A DNA stretch of 64,000 nucleotides. It comes from JAJEFO01 sp022819605. Its GTDB lineage: Bacteria; Pseudomonadota; Alphaproteobacteria; Rhodobacterales; Rhodobacteraceae. How positions within the stretch are numbered: the stretch's first letter is position 1; each line of letters opens with the position of its first letter. The translations under genes were made by a program, and so were the position numbers. The notes beneath the pieces were generated by a model. It had not been told where the DNA came from and searched no databases. It was given only the letters and a program-made list of their open reading frames with translations. Shown here piece by piece: positions 7,846 through 17,474 of this stretch. Location of the stretch: NCBI GenBank assembly GCA_965221545.1, contig OZ244901.1, positions 4,154,001-4,218,000 on the forward strand, written 5' to 3'.

Positions 7846-8431
7846 CTCCCGAGAATACGACCCGTTGAGCGTCGAGGAACTGGGCCGGAACGCGGCACGG
7901 AAACTGATGGAGTATCCGTCGGCAGAACTTCCGCCTCTTGCGCCGTTCAATGGCGTCGGCGTCTACACGATTCACTATAGGGGTGCCTTCGCGCCTTACG
8001 CCGAGATGCCGGATGATGAACCCATCTATGTCGGGAAGGCGGAATTGCGCGGCAGGAGGCAGGGAAGGGTGATCGAGGCGCACCCGTCGCCCGTTCTGCA
8101 CAAGAGGCTGGGTGAACACTCGGACTCGATTCGAGCTGTTGACAATCTGAACCTTCAGGATTTCCGGTGCCGGTGGCTGGTTCTTGATCCAGTGTGGATC
8201 GGTTTGACAGAGCAGGTCTTGATCGCGACATACCGTCCAACTTGGAATTCAGTCGTTGACGGCTTCGGCAACCACGACCCTGGAGCCGGCAGGCGAAATC
8301 AAAAGCGTTCCTTGTGGGATACGCTCCACCCAGGGCGTCGGTGGGCAGAGAAATTACGCGAAAGCCAATTCAATGCGGACGAAATAATGAATAGCGTCGC
8401 TGACCACAGGGGCACGGGGGAAAAGACGTAA
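7838..8431 (+). CDS. Eco29kI-family type II restriction endonuclease (GIY-YIG)
   Basis: About 197 residues from a GTG at 7838 that overlaps the methyltransferase stop. The GIY-YIG core is visible as GVYTIHYRG and EPIYVGKAE, followed by the catalytic arginine/histidine segment HKRLGEHS, the metal-binding glutamate in LTEQVLIATYRPTWN and the asparagine twelve residues after it. The tail SVVDGFGNHDPGAGR and TLHPGRRWAEKL is close to my recollection of Eco29kI. That enzyme cuts CCGCGG and is partnered by a C5 methyltransferase; here the partner is of another class. No ATG is available at a suitable place, and the GTG gives a family-sized protein. All catalytic positions look intact. Confidence 0.82.
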   Translation: MSDSREYDPLSVEELGRNAARKLMEYPSAELPPLAPFNGVGVYTIHYRGAFAPYAEMPDDEPIYVGKAELRGRRQGRVIEAHPSPVLHKRLGEHSDSIRAVDNLNLQDFRCRWLVLDPVWIGLTEQVLIATYRPTWNSVVDGFGNHDPGAGRRNQKRSLWDTLHPGRRWAEKLRESQFNADEIMNSVADHRGTGEKT

Positions 8432-8442
8432 CAGAACCTGCG

Positions 8443-8589
8443 GAACGCCCAGAAGTCCGGCTCAGGCCGCATCATTGCCAGCCGAGCAAGGCCGAATTGG
8501 ATCAGCCGGTGCACATTGATGCGATCTATGAATGGTTGATCCGCGCCGCGTTCCAGCATGTGGAAGCGGTCGAGAACAAGATCGCCTGA
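8443..8589 (+). pseudogene. Relic of a small phage-type protein (QPSKAEL motif)
   Basis: Frame 8443-8589 has no start codon (the frame is open only from 8404) but reads RPEVRLRPHHCQPSKAEL, then DQPVHIDAIYEWLIRAAF, then QHVEAVENKIA and a stop. Short phage and prophage proteins with a YQPSKAELEE signature followed by a TPEEL-type helix have this shape; here Y is C, and TPEE is degraded to IYEW. I recognise the pattern only loosely. It would support a phage or mobile origin of the neighbouring methyltransferase-nuclease unit. Confidence 0.4.
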
Positions 8590-8894
8590 ATGCGCCGAAG
8601 GACCGGGACGAAATCGAATCGATGTTTCCCGATTTGCAGGACGGGCACACAGCCACTCGGCCACCGATCCATCCTGCATTGACCGCGCGACGCCAGACGA
8701 TTTGAGCGTCCAAGAGCGAAGGAGCAATGCAAGCCAACCCTTGTGCCGCGATAGATCACCAAACCCGATTGCGGTCCTGCTTGCTCATGTATGGGAACAA
8801 GCGCTCTCGGCATTGCAGCATGTTGCTGGCGGAGCTGACTTCAATTATGGCACCTTGGCACATAAATCTCCTCAGACGCCGCAATCACCCACCA
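8590..8894. other. Intergenic remainder of the island, no gene seen
   Basis: Roughly 300 bases between the relic and the sucC control region. No frame with family resemblance and a start codon was found on either strand. Confidence 0.4.
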
Positions 8895-8924
8895 TGTGAT
8901 CACACAAAAAATTCAGTGATCACA
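8895..8924 (+). promoter_or_regulatory. Paired GTGATCAC palindromes upstream of sucC
   Basis: TGTGATCACA at 8895-8904 and AGTGATCACA at 8915-8924 share the palindrome GTGATCAC with centres exactly 20 bases apart, two helical turns. They lie about 110 bases before sucC in the first AT-rich segment after the island. This looks like a dimer-of-dimers operator for a regulator of the sucCDAB-lpd block. The regulator is unknown. Confidence 0.5.
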
Positions 8925-9031
8925 AAAGACGGACATTTTGACCAATTCCCAATTAACCTGTTGATCGTGCGGCGCTATGGGTGTTCGTGAACGAAACCGC
9001 ATCGAACAAGTACCATGATCAGGGGGTTGCG

Positions 9032-10225
9032 TTGAACATTCACGAGTATCAGGCAAAGGCGCTGCTGCGCGATGCGGGAGCCCCGGTATCCGACGGACGC
9101 GTGGTCCTGAAAGCGGAGGACGCGAAGACCGCAGCAGGCGCGCTGGACGGCCCGGCCTGGGTCGTGAAGGCCCAGATACACGCCGGCGGACGCGGGAAAG
9201 GCTCCTTCAAGGAACCGGACGCCGGAGAAAAGGGCGGCGTGCGAATCGCCGGTTCCGCGCAGGAGGCCGCCAACGAAACCCGCCGCATGCTGGGCCGAAC
9301 GCTGGTCACCAAGCAGACCGGACCGGCGGGAAAGCAGGTCAACCGGATATACATCGAGGACGGCTCCACGATCGATCGCGAGATGTACCTCGCGCTCCTG
9401 GTCGATCGCGGCACCAGTCGCGTCAGCTTCGTCGCGTCAACCGAGGGCGGCATGGACATCGAGGAAGTCGCGGAGGCGACCCCGGAGAAGATCCTCTCCT
9501 TCAGCGTCGATCCCGCGACGGGATACCAGGCCTTCCACGGTCGACGGATCGCCTTCGCGCTCGGACTCGAAGGAGCCCAGGTCAAGCAATGCGTCAGGCT
9601 GATGGGCCAGCTCCACGACCTCTTCGTCTCCAGGGACATGGAGATGCTGGAAATCAATCCTCTGATCGTGACTGGCGAAGGCGGCCTGAAATGCCTCGAC
9701 GCCAAGATGGGATTCGACTCGAACGCGCTTTATCGCCAGCCCGACATCGCCGAGCTCAGGGATGCGACCGAAGAGGATCCCAAGGAACTCGAGGCGTCGA
9801 AGCATGACCTCAACTACATTGCGCTCGACGGCAAGATCGGCTGCATGGTGAACGGCGCAGGCCTCGCCATGGCCACCATGGACATCATCAAGCTCTACGG
9901 CTCCGAACCCGCCAACTTCCTCGACGTGGGCGGAGGCGCGACAAAGGAGAAGGTGACCGAGGCGTTCAAGATCATCACCTCGGACCCGAACGTGAAGGGC
10001 ATTCTCGTCAACATATTCGGCGGCATCATGCGCTGCGACATCATCGCCGAAGGCGTCGTCGCCGCCGTGAAGGAAGTCGGCCTCAAGGTGCCGCTCGTGG
10101 TCCGCCTCGAAGGCACGAATGTCGAGGACGGCAAGCAGATCATCGAATCCTCCGGTCTCGACGTGATCGCCGCCGACAACCTGAAGGACGGAGCCGAGAA
10201 GATCGTAAAGGCCGTGAAGGGTTGA
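9032..10225 (+). CDS. sucC: Succinyl-CoA synthetase beta subunit (ADP-forming)
   Basis: A 397-residue ATP-grasp protein, the standard length, when started at the TTG at 9032. That start gives the family N-terminus (M)NIHEYQAKALLRDAGAP and has AGGGGG six bases ahead. A GTG at 8981 would add 17 residues with no family counterpart. Nucleotide-binding segments include WVVKAQIHAGGRGKG and the C-terminal GGGATKEKVTEAFKII and NIFGGIMRCD of the power helix and CoA-ligase domain. It pairs with SucD to make ATP or GTP from succinyl-CoA in the TCA cycle and is the first gene of sucCDAB-lpd here. Confidence 0.96.
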   Translation: MNIHEYQAKALLRDAGAPVSDGRVVLKAEDAKTAAGALDGPAWVVKAQIHAGGRGKGSFKEPDAGEKGGVRIAGSAQEAANETRRMLGRTLVTKQTGPAGKQVNRIYIEDGSTIDREMYLALLVDRGTSRVSFVASTEGGMDIEEVAEATPEKILSFSVDPATGYQAFHGRRIAFALGLEGAQVKQCVRLMGQLHDLFVSRDMEMLEINPLIVTGEGGLKCLDAKMGFDSNALYRQPDIAELRDATEEDPKELEASKHDLNYIALDGKIGCMVNGAGLAMATMDIIKLYGSEPANFLDVGGGATKEKVTEAFKIITSDPNVKGILVNIFGGIMRCDIIAEGVVAAVKEVGLKVPLVVRLEGTNVEDGKQIIESSGLDVIAADNLKDGAEKIVKAVKG

Positions 10226-10307
10226 GACATGATCAAGGCGGCGGGCCGGAATCCCCGGGGGCCCGCTTCCGCAAGAGGAACGAGCCGGGCTTGAATGGGA
10301 CAGTGTA

Positions 10308-11189
<882 letters not shown>

Positions 11190-11360
11190 CGCCATGGAAC
11201 GCGGCACGAGGTTCCCGGCCCTGCTGCACCGCATCCTGCCCCTCGGGCGGCACGCTGCCGTTGTGCGCGACGTCCATGGGCACCTTGCCAAGTCCGGCCC
11301 TGGACCTTGGCAGAACGTCAATTCCCGCCCGCATCTTCACATCCGAACTGGAGGTTTGCC

Positions 11361-14324
11361 ATGACCGAGCAATCCCCGAATGACATCTTCAAGGCGTCCA
11401 GCTTTCTTCAAGGCCACAACGCCGCATATGTCGAACAGTTGTACGCGCGCTATGCCGGCAACCCGAACGCGGTGGACGAAGGATGGCGCCTGTTCTTCCG
11501 CGAGCTCGGCGACGCGGAAGCGGACGCACGGGCCGAGGCAGCGGGACCGAGCTGGGCCCGGTCCGACTGGCCGCCCGCTCCCTGCGACGAGCTGACCGCC
11601 GCGCTCGACGGGCAGTGGGGCGATCTCGGCCCCGCCGCGCAGAAGCAGGCCGGAGACAAGATCGCGGCCAAGGCAGCGGAAGCCGGGGTCAGGCTTTCTG
11701 ACGAACAGGTGCGCCGCGCAGTGCTCGATTCGGTTCGCGCGCTCATGCTGATCCGGGCCTACCGGATCCGAGGCCATCTCGTCGCGAACCTTGATCCTCT
11801 CGGCATGCGCGACGAGGTACCCCACCCGGAGCTCGATCCCAGGTCCTACGGCTTCACCAGGGACGACATGGACCGGCAGATCTTCATCGACAACGTCCTC
11901 GGGCTGGAAACCGCCTCGATACGCGAGATTGTCGCGCTCGTGAAACGGACCTATTGCGGCACCTTCGCCCTGCAGTACATGCACATCTCCGACCCCGGGC
12001 AGGCATCCTGGCTCAAGGAGCGGATCGAGGGCCTCGGCAAGGAGATCGCCTTCACCCAGAACGGCAGGAAGGCGATCCTGAACAAGCTCGTGGAAGCCGA
12101 AGGGTTCGAGAAATTCCTGCACGTCAAGTACACCGGAACCAAGCGGTTCGGCCTTGACGGCGGCGAGAGCCTGATCCCCGCAATGGAGCAGGTCATCAAG
12201 CGGGGCGGTGCCCTAGGCGTCGAGGAGATCGTCATCGGCATGCCCCACAGAGGCCGGCTGAGCGTCTTGGCGAACGTGATGGGCAAGCCGTTCCGGGCGA
12301 TATTCAACGAGTTCCAGGGCGGCAGCTTCAAGCCGGAAGAAGTCGACGGTTCCGGCGACGTCAAGTACCATCTCGGCGCGTCCTCGGACCGGGAGTTCGA
12401 CGGCAACACCGTGCACCTGAGCCTGACCGCGAACCCGAGCCATCTCGAGGCGGTGAACCCGGTCGTGCTCGGCAAGGTGCGCGCCAAGCAGGACCAGATC
12501 AGCGACACCGGGCGCGCGAAGGTCCTTTCGATCCTCCTCCACGGGGACGCCGCCTTCGCCGGCCAGGGGGTCGTTGCGGAGTGCTTCGGCCTGTCAGGCC
12601 TGAGGGGCCACAAGACCGGGGGAACGATCCACATCATCGTGAACAACCAGATCGGCTTCACGACGGCACCGCATTTCAGCCGCTCAAGCCCCTATCCCAC
12701 CGACATCGCGCTGATGGTCGAGGCGCCGATTTTCCATGTCAACGGCGACGACCCGGAAGCGGTCGTTCACGCCGCGCGCGTCGCGACCGAGTTCCGCCAG
12801 AAGTTCGGCAAGGACGTGGTGATCGACATGTTCTGCTATCGCCGCTTCGGACACAACGAAGGCGACGAGCCGATGTTCACCAACCCGATCATGTACAAGC
12901 GGATCAAGAACCACAAAACGACTCTTTCGCTGTACACTGATCGCCTCGTGCAGGACGGCCTCATTCCCGAGGGCGAGATCGAGGACATGAAGGCGGCTTT
13001 CCAGGCACGCCTGAACGAGGAGTTCGAGGCCGGCAAGGCCTACCGGCCGAACAAGGCCGACTGGCTGGACGGGCGCTGGAGCCATCTCGACAAGGAAGGC
13101 AAGAGCTATCAGCGCGGAAAGACCGCGATAACGAAGTCCACGATGACGGAAATCGGGCGCGCGCTCACGACGGCGCCAAAGGGCTTCCCCATTCACCGAA
13201 CGGTCGACCGGCTGCTGGACACCAGGCGCGAGATGTTCAAAACCGGCGAGGGATTCGACTGGGCCACGGGCGAGGCGCTGGCCTTCGGGTCGCTCCTGAC
13301 CGAGGGCTGTCCGGTACGTCTTTCGGGCCAGGATTCAACGCGCGGAACGTTCAGCCAGCGCCACTCGGGATTCGTCAACCAGGAGACCGAGGAACGGCAC
13401 TACCCGCTGAACAACATCCGCGCGGGGCAGGCACATTACGAGGTGATCGATTCCATGCTCTCGGAATACGCCGTCTGCGGATTCGAATACGGCTACTCGC
13501 TTGCCGAACCGAGTTCGCTGGTGCTCTGGGAAGCGCAGTTCGGCGACTTCGCCAACGGTGCACAGATCATGTTCGACCAGTTCGTTTCGTCCGGCGAGCG
13601 GAAATGGCTCAGGATGAGCGGACTCGTCCTCCTGCTGCCGCACGGCTTCGAGGGCCAGGGCCCGGAGCATTCCAGCGCCCGGCTCGAGCGGTTCCTGCAG
13701 ATGTGCGCAGAGGACAACTGGATCGTCGCCAACTGCACCACGCCGGCGAACTACTTCCACATTCTCCGGCGCCAGATGCACCGCTCCTTCCGCAAGCCGC
13801 TCGTGCTGATGACGCCGAAGTCGCTTCTGCGCCACAAGCTGGCCGTCAGCGACAGGGCGGACTTCATCACCGGATCAAGCTTCCACCGCGTGCTTTGGGA
13901 CGATGCCCAAAAGGGGCGCTCCGACACGACGCTGGTGCCGGACAAGAAGATCCGACGCGTCGTGATGTGCTCGGGCAAGGTCTATTTCGATCTCCTCGAT
14001 GAACGCGATTCACGCGGCATCGACGACATCTACCTCCTGCGCGTCGAGCAGTTCTACCCGTTCCCCGCCCAGGCGTCCGTCAAGGAACTGAAGCGTTTCC
14101 CGAACGCGGAAATCGTCTGGTGCCAGGAGGAGCCCAAGAACCAGGGCGCGTGGACCTACATGGAACCGAACATAGAATGGGTGCTGACACGCATCAACGC
14201 GAAGGTCACAAGGCCGAAATACGTTGGCCGCACCGCCAGCGCGTCGACGGCGGCGGGCCTCGCGTCCTCTCACAAATCGCAACAAGCAGCGCTCGTGAAC
14301 GAAGCGCTGACTCTGGGAGGCTAG
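11361..14324 (+). CDS. sucA: 2-oxoglutarate dehydrogenase E1 component
   Basis: 987 residues from the ATG at 11361, which has GGAGG eight bases ahead. The N-terminal subunit-binding segment SSFLQGHNAAYVEQLYARY, the thiamine diphosphate motif GDAAFAGQG ending in NNQIGFTT about 30 residues later, and the active-site HRGRLSVLANVMGKP and FGHNEGDEP segments are present. The C-terminal transketolase-like part contains EPSSLVLWEAQFGDF and HGFEGQGPEHSSARLERFLQ. The enzyme decarboxylates 2-oxoglutarate and passes the succinyl group to SucB. It is followed three bases later by sucB. Confidence 0.97.
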   Translation: MTEQSPNDIFKASSFLQGHNAAYVEQLYARYAGNPNAVDEGWRLFFRELGDAEADARAEAAGPSWARSDWPPAPCDELTAALDGQWGDLGPAAQKQAGDKIAAKAAEAGVRLSDEQVRRAVLDSVRALMLIRAYRIRGHLVANLDPLGMRDEVPHPELDPRSYGFTRDDMDRQIFIDNVLGLETASIREIVALVKRTYCGTFALQYMHISDPGQASWLKERIEGLGKEIAFTQNGRKAILNKLVEAEGFEKFLHVKYTGTKRFGLDGGESLIPAMEQVIKRGGALGVEEIVIGMPHRGRLSVLANVMGKPFRAIFNEFQGGSFKPEEVDGSGDVKYHLGASSDREFDGNTVHLSLTANPSHLEAVNPVVLGKVRAKQDQISDTGRAKVLSILLHGDAAFAGQGVVAECFGLSGLRGHKTGGTIHIIVNNQIGFTTAPHFSRSSPYPTDIALMVEAPIFHVNGDDPEAVVHAARVATEFRQKFGKDVVIDMFCYRRFGHNEGDEPMFTNPIMYKRIKNHKTTLSLYTDRLVQDGLIPEGEIEDMKAAFQARLNEEFEAGKAYRPNKADWLDGRWSHLDKEGKSYQRGKTAITKSTMTEIGRALTTAPKGFPIHRTVDRLLDTRREMFKTGEGFDWATGEALAFGSLLTEGCPVRLSGQDSTRGTFSQRHSGFVNQETEERHYPLNNIRAGQAHYEVIDSMLSEYAVCGFEYGYSLAEPSSLVLWEAQFGDFANGAQIMFDQFVSSGERKWLRMSGLVLLLPHGFEGQGPEHSSARLERFLQMCAEDNWIVANCTTPANYFHILRRQMHRSFRKPLVLMTPKSLLRHKLAVSDRADFITGSSFHRVLWDDAQKGRSDTTLVPDKKIRRVVMCSGKVYFDLLDERDSRGIDDIYLLRVEQFYPFPAQASVKELKRFPNAEIVWCQEEPKNQGAWTYMEPNIEWVLTRINAKVTRPKYVGRTASASTAAGLASSHKSQQAALVNEALTLGG

Positions 14325-14327
14325 ATC

Positions 14328-15842
14328 ATGTCTACTGAAGTTCGAGTGCCCGCCCTGGGCGAAAGCGTGACCGAAGCCACCGTCGCGACCTGGTTCAAGC
14401 AGCCCGGCGAGCAAGTGTCGGTCGACGAGATGCTCTGCGAACTGGAAACCGACAAGGTGACCGTTGAAGTGCCGTCACCTGCTGCAGGCAAGCTGGCGGA
14501 GATCGTTGCGGCCGAAGGCGCGACGGTCGCGCCTGACGCGCTGCTCGCGACCCTGAGCGCAGCCGACGGCGCAGCACCAGCGCCAGCCGGGACCGATGCC
14601 GCGCCGGCCGCGACGACCGCTGCTTCGACAAGCGAGGGCAAGGGGAACGGGCAGGCCGTTGACGTCGTCGTGCCTGCGCTGGGCGAAAGCGTGACCGAGG
14701 CGACGGTATCGACCTGGTTCAAGGCTGCGGGGGACGCGGTCGCCGCTGACGAGATGCTCTGCGAACTGGAAACCGACAAGGTTTCGGTCGAGGTTCCCGC
14801 CCCGGTCGCGGGAATCCTGGCGGAAGTCCTGAAGGGCGAAGGCGAGACCGTCGAGGCCGGCGGCAAGCTCGCCGTGATGGCAGCCGGCGAAGGCGCCGCG
14901 ACTGCCGCGCCCGCTGCCAAGCCTGCAGCGGCGGAAGCCGGGCCAGCGACAGAACGGAAAGGCGAGGACGCTCCCTCCGCCAGGAAGATGATGGCCGAGG
15001 CAGACCTTTCGTCCGACCAGGTCTCCGGCACCGGACGGGACGGACGCGTGATGAAGGAAGACGTCCTGAAAGCGATCTCCGCACCCGCGGAACCGGATGC
15101 TCCGGTGCAGGCCGTGCGGGCGCCGGTCGCTGTCGAGGACGCGGCGCGGGAAGAGCGCGTCAAGATGACCCGCTTGCGCCAGACCATCGCGCGACGACTG
15201 AAGGACGCCCAGAACACGGCCGCCGTGCTGACCACCTACAACGAGGTGGACATGTCGGCAGTGATGGCGCTTCGGCAGGAATACAAGGATCTCTTCGAAA
15301 GGAAGCACGGCGTGAAGCTCGGCTTCATGTCCTTCTTCACGAAGGCTTGCTGTCACGCCCTTGTGGAGGTTCCTGAGGTCAATGCGGAGATCGACGGGAC
15401 CGACATCGTCTACAAGAGCTTCGTGCACATGGGCATCGCCGTCGGCACGCCAAGCGGCCTCGTCGTGCCGGTGGTGCGCGATGCCGACCGGATGAGCTTT
15501 GCAGGCATCGAGAAGCGGATCAACGAGCTCGGCGCGCGGGCTCGTGACGGCAAGCTCTCGATGGCGGAGATGCAGGGAGGAACCTTCACGATCTCGAACG
15601 GCGGCGTCTACGGCTCGCTGATGAGCTCGCCGATCCTGAACCCGCCGCAATCCGGCATCCTTGGCATGCACAAGATCCAGGAACGCCCCGTCGCCGTGAA
15701 GGGCGAAGTCGTCATTCGTCCGATGATGTATCTCGCCCTGTCCTACGATCATCGAATCGTGGACGGAAAGGGCGCCGTCACGTTCCTTGTCCGCGTGAAG
15801 GAAGCGCTCGAGGACCCGCGACGTCTCCTGATGGATCTTTGA
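14328..15842 (+). CDS. sucB: Dihydrolipoyl succinyltransferase (E2) with two lipoyl domains
   Basis: 504 residues, longer than the usual one-lipoyl E2 of about 400. Two near-identical lipoyl domains are visible, with lipoylation lysines in ETDKV at about residues 43 and 151, each opening with VPALGESVTEATV. They are joined by Ala/Pro-rich linkers, then a peripheral subunit-binding domain (SARKMMAEADLSSDQVSGTGRDGRV) and a catalytic acyltransferase domain ending in YDHRIVDGKGAV, with the active histidine. Two lipoyl domains in SucB are known in Rhodobacterales-type bacteria. It transfers succinyl to CoA. Confidence 0.96.
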   Translation: MSTEVRVPALGESVTEATVATWFKQPGEQVSVDEMLCELETDKVTVEVPSPAAGKLAEIVAAEGATVAPDALLATLSAADGAAPAPAGTDAAPAATTAASTSEGKGNGQAVDVVVPALGESVTEATVSTWFKAAGDAVAADEMLCELETDKVSVEVPAPVAGILAEVLKGEGETVEAGGKLAVMAAGEGAATAAPAAKPAAAEAGPATERKGEDAPSARKMMAEADLSSDQVSGTGRDGRVMKEDVLKAISAPAEPDAPVQAVRAPVAVEDAAREERVKMTRLRQTIARRLKDAQNTAAVLTTYNEVDMSAVMALRQEYKDLFERKHGVKLGFMSFFTKACCHALVEVPEVNAEIDGTDIVYKSFVHMGIAVGTPSGLVVPVVRDADRMSFAGIEKRINELGARARDGKLSMAEMQGGTFTISNGGVYGSLMSSPILNPPQSGILGMHKIQERPVAVKGEVVIRPMMYLALSYDHRIVDGKGAVTFLVRVKEALEDPRRLLMDL

Positions 15843-15919
15843 TCAACCCGCTCGCTTGAAGAAGAGCCGCGCTTCCGGGACCGGTTACTCCGGAGCGGGC
15901 CCAGGGAAGGAAACCTGAC

Positions 15920-17308
15920 ATGGCCAGTTATGACGTTATCGTGATAGGCAGCGGACCGGGCGGATACGTTTGCGCGATCCGTTGCGCCCAGCTGGGCCTC
16001 AAGACCGCTTGCGTCGAGGGCAGGGAAACGCTGGGCGGCACCTGCCTGAACGTAGGATGCATCCCGTCGAAAGCCCTGCTTCACGCGACCGGAATGCTGC
16101 ATGAAGCCGAAGAGAACTTCGGCAAGATGGGACTCAAGACGTCGAAGCCAGGCGTCGACTGGAAGGCGATGCTTGCCTACAAGCAGAACACGATCGACGC
16201 GAACACAAAGGGGATCGAGTTCCTGTTCAAGAAGAACGGGATCGACTGGCTGAAGGGCTGGGCAAGCGTTCCCGAGGCCGGCAAGGTCAAGGTGGGCGAA
16301 ACCGTTCACGAAGCAGGCAACATCGTCATCGCGACGGGATCCGAGGCGTCCTCGCTGCCCGGCGCGGAAGTCGACGAGAAGGTCGTCGTGACGTCGACCG
16401 GGGCACTGGAGCTTCCGAAAATTCCCAAGAGGATGGTCGTGATCGGCGCAGGCGTGATCGGGCTGGAACTTGGCTCGGCCTACAACCGGCTGGGCACGGA
16501 GGTGACTGTCGTCGAATTCCTGAACGCCGTCACGCCGGGAATGGACGGCGAGATCCAGAAAACCTTCCAGAGAACCCTCAAGAGGCAGGGGCTCAAATTC
16601 GTGATGGGCGCGGCCGTGCAACGGGTCGATGCGACAAAGACCAGGGCAAAGGTGACCTACAAGCTTCGCAAGGACGAAAGCGAGCACGTGCTCGACGCCG
16701 ATGTCGTCCTGGTCGCGACCGGGCGAAAGCCCTTCACGGAGGGCCTCGGTCTCGACGCCATCGGAATCGAGATCGCGGAATACGGCCTGGTCCGCACCGA
16801 CGGTCGCGGGAAGACCAGCGTCAACGGCATCTGGGCGATCGGTGACGCCACGGACGGTCCCATGCTGGCGCACAAGGCGGAAGACGAGGGCATGGCCGTG
16901 GCCGAATGCATCGCGGGCCAGGCCGGCCACGTGAACTACGACGTGATTCCGTCCGTGATCTACACGCATCCGGAAGTCGCAAGCGTCGGACAGACCGAAG
17001 AGCAGCTCAAGGATGCGGGGCGGTCATTCAAGGTCGGCAAGTTCCCCTTCATGGGCAACGGGCGCGCCAAGGCGAATTTCGCCGCCGACGGGTTCGTGAA
17101 GCTCCTCGCGGACAGCGAGACCGACCGGCTCCTCGGCGCCCACATCATCGGACCGATGGCCGGAGACTTGATCCACGAAATCTGCGTGGCGATGGAATTC
17201 GGCGCCGCGGCGGAGGACGTGGCGCGTACCTGCCATGCACACCCGACCTTCTCCGAGGCGGTCAGGGAGGCTGCGCTGGCCTGCGGGGACGGACCCATTC
17301 ACGTCTGA
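15920..17308 (+). CDS. lpd: Dihydrolipoyl dehydrogenase (E3)
   Basis: 462 residues. The FAD motif VIGSGPGGYVCAIR, the redox disulfide in GGTCLNVGCIPSK, the NAD motif VIGAGVIGLELGSAYNRLG and the C-terminal active-site HAHPTFSEAVREA are all present. It reoxidises the lipoyl groups of SucB and is encoded as the last gene of the operon, so it likely serves the oxoglutarate complex. The start has an AAGGAAA-type site. It converges with ptsP across 166 bases, in which a weak hairpin but no U-tract terminator is seen. Confidence 0.97.
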   Translation: MASYDVIVIGSGPGGYVCAIRCAQLGLKTACVEGRETLGGTCLNVGCIPSKALLHATGMLHEAEENFGKMGLKTSKPGVDWKAMLAYKQNTIDANTKGIEFLFKKNGIDWLKGWASVPEAGKVKVGETVHEAGNIVIATGSEASSLPGAEVDEKVVVTSTGALELPKIPKRMVVIGAGVIGLELGSAYNRLGTEVTVVEFLNAVTPGMDGEIQKTFQRTLKRQGLKFVMGAAVQRVDATKTRAKVTYKLRKDESEHVLDADVVLVATGRKPFTEGLGLDAIGIEIAEYGLVRTDGRGKTSVNGIWAIGDATDGPMLAHKAEDEGMAVAECIAGQAGHVNYDVIPSVIYTHPEVASVGQTEEQLKDAGRSFKVGKFPFMGNGRAKANFAADGFVKLLADSETDRLLGAHIIGPMAGDLIHEICVAMEFGAAAEDVARTCHAHPTFSEAVREAALACGDGPIHV

Positions 17309-17474
17309 CCGCAGCCAGTCAGGCGTCACTCCTGCGGGTTGCGGGATCCTTCCGGCAGGTCACGTTCATGCATCGGCATGAGGGTCGCGGCGGTGCCGCC
17401 GCTGCGGTTCGCGGCAATGGCCGTTCCGCAGAACGCACGGGCATCTCGCGCCATGTTCGGGCAAGCGCCTGGCC

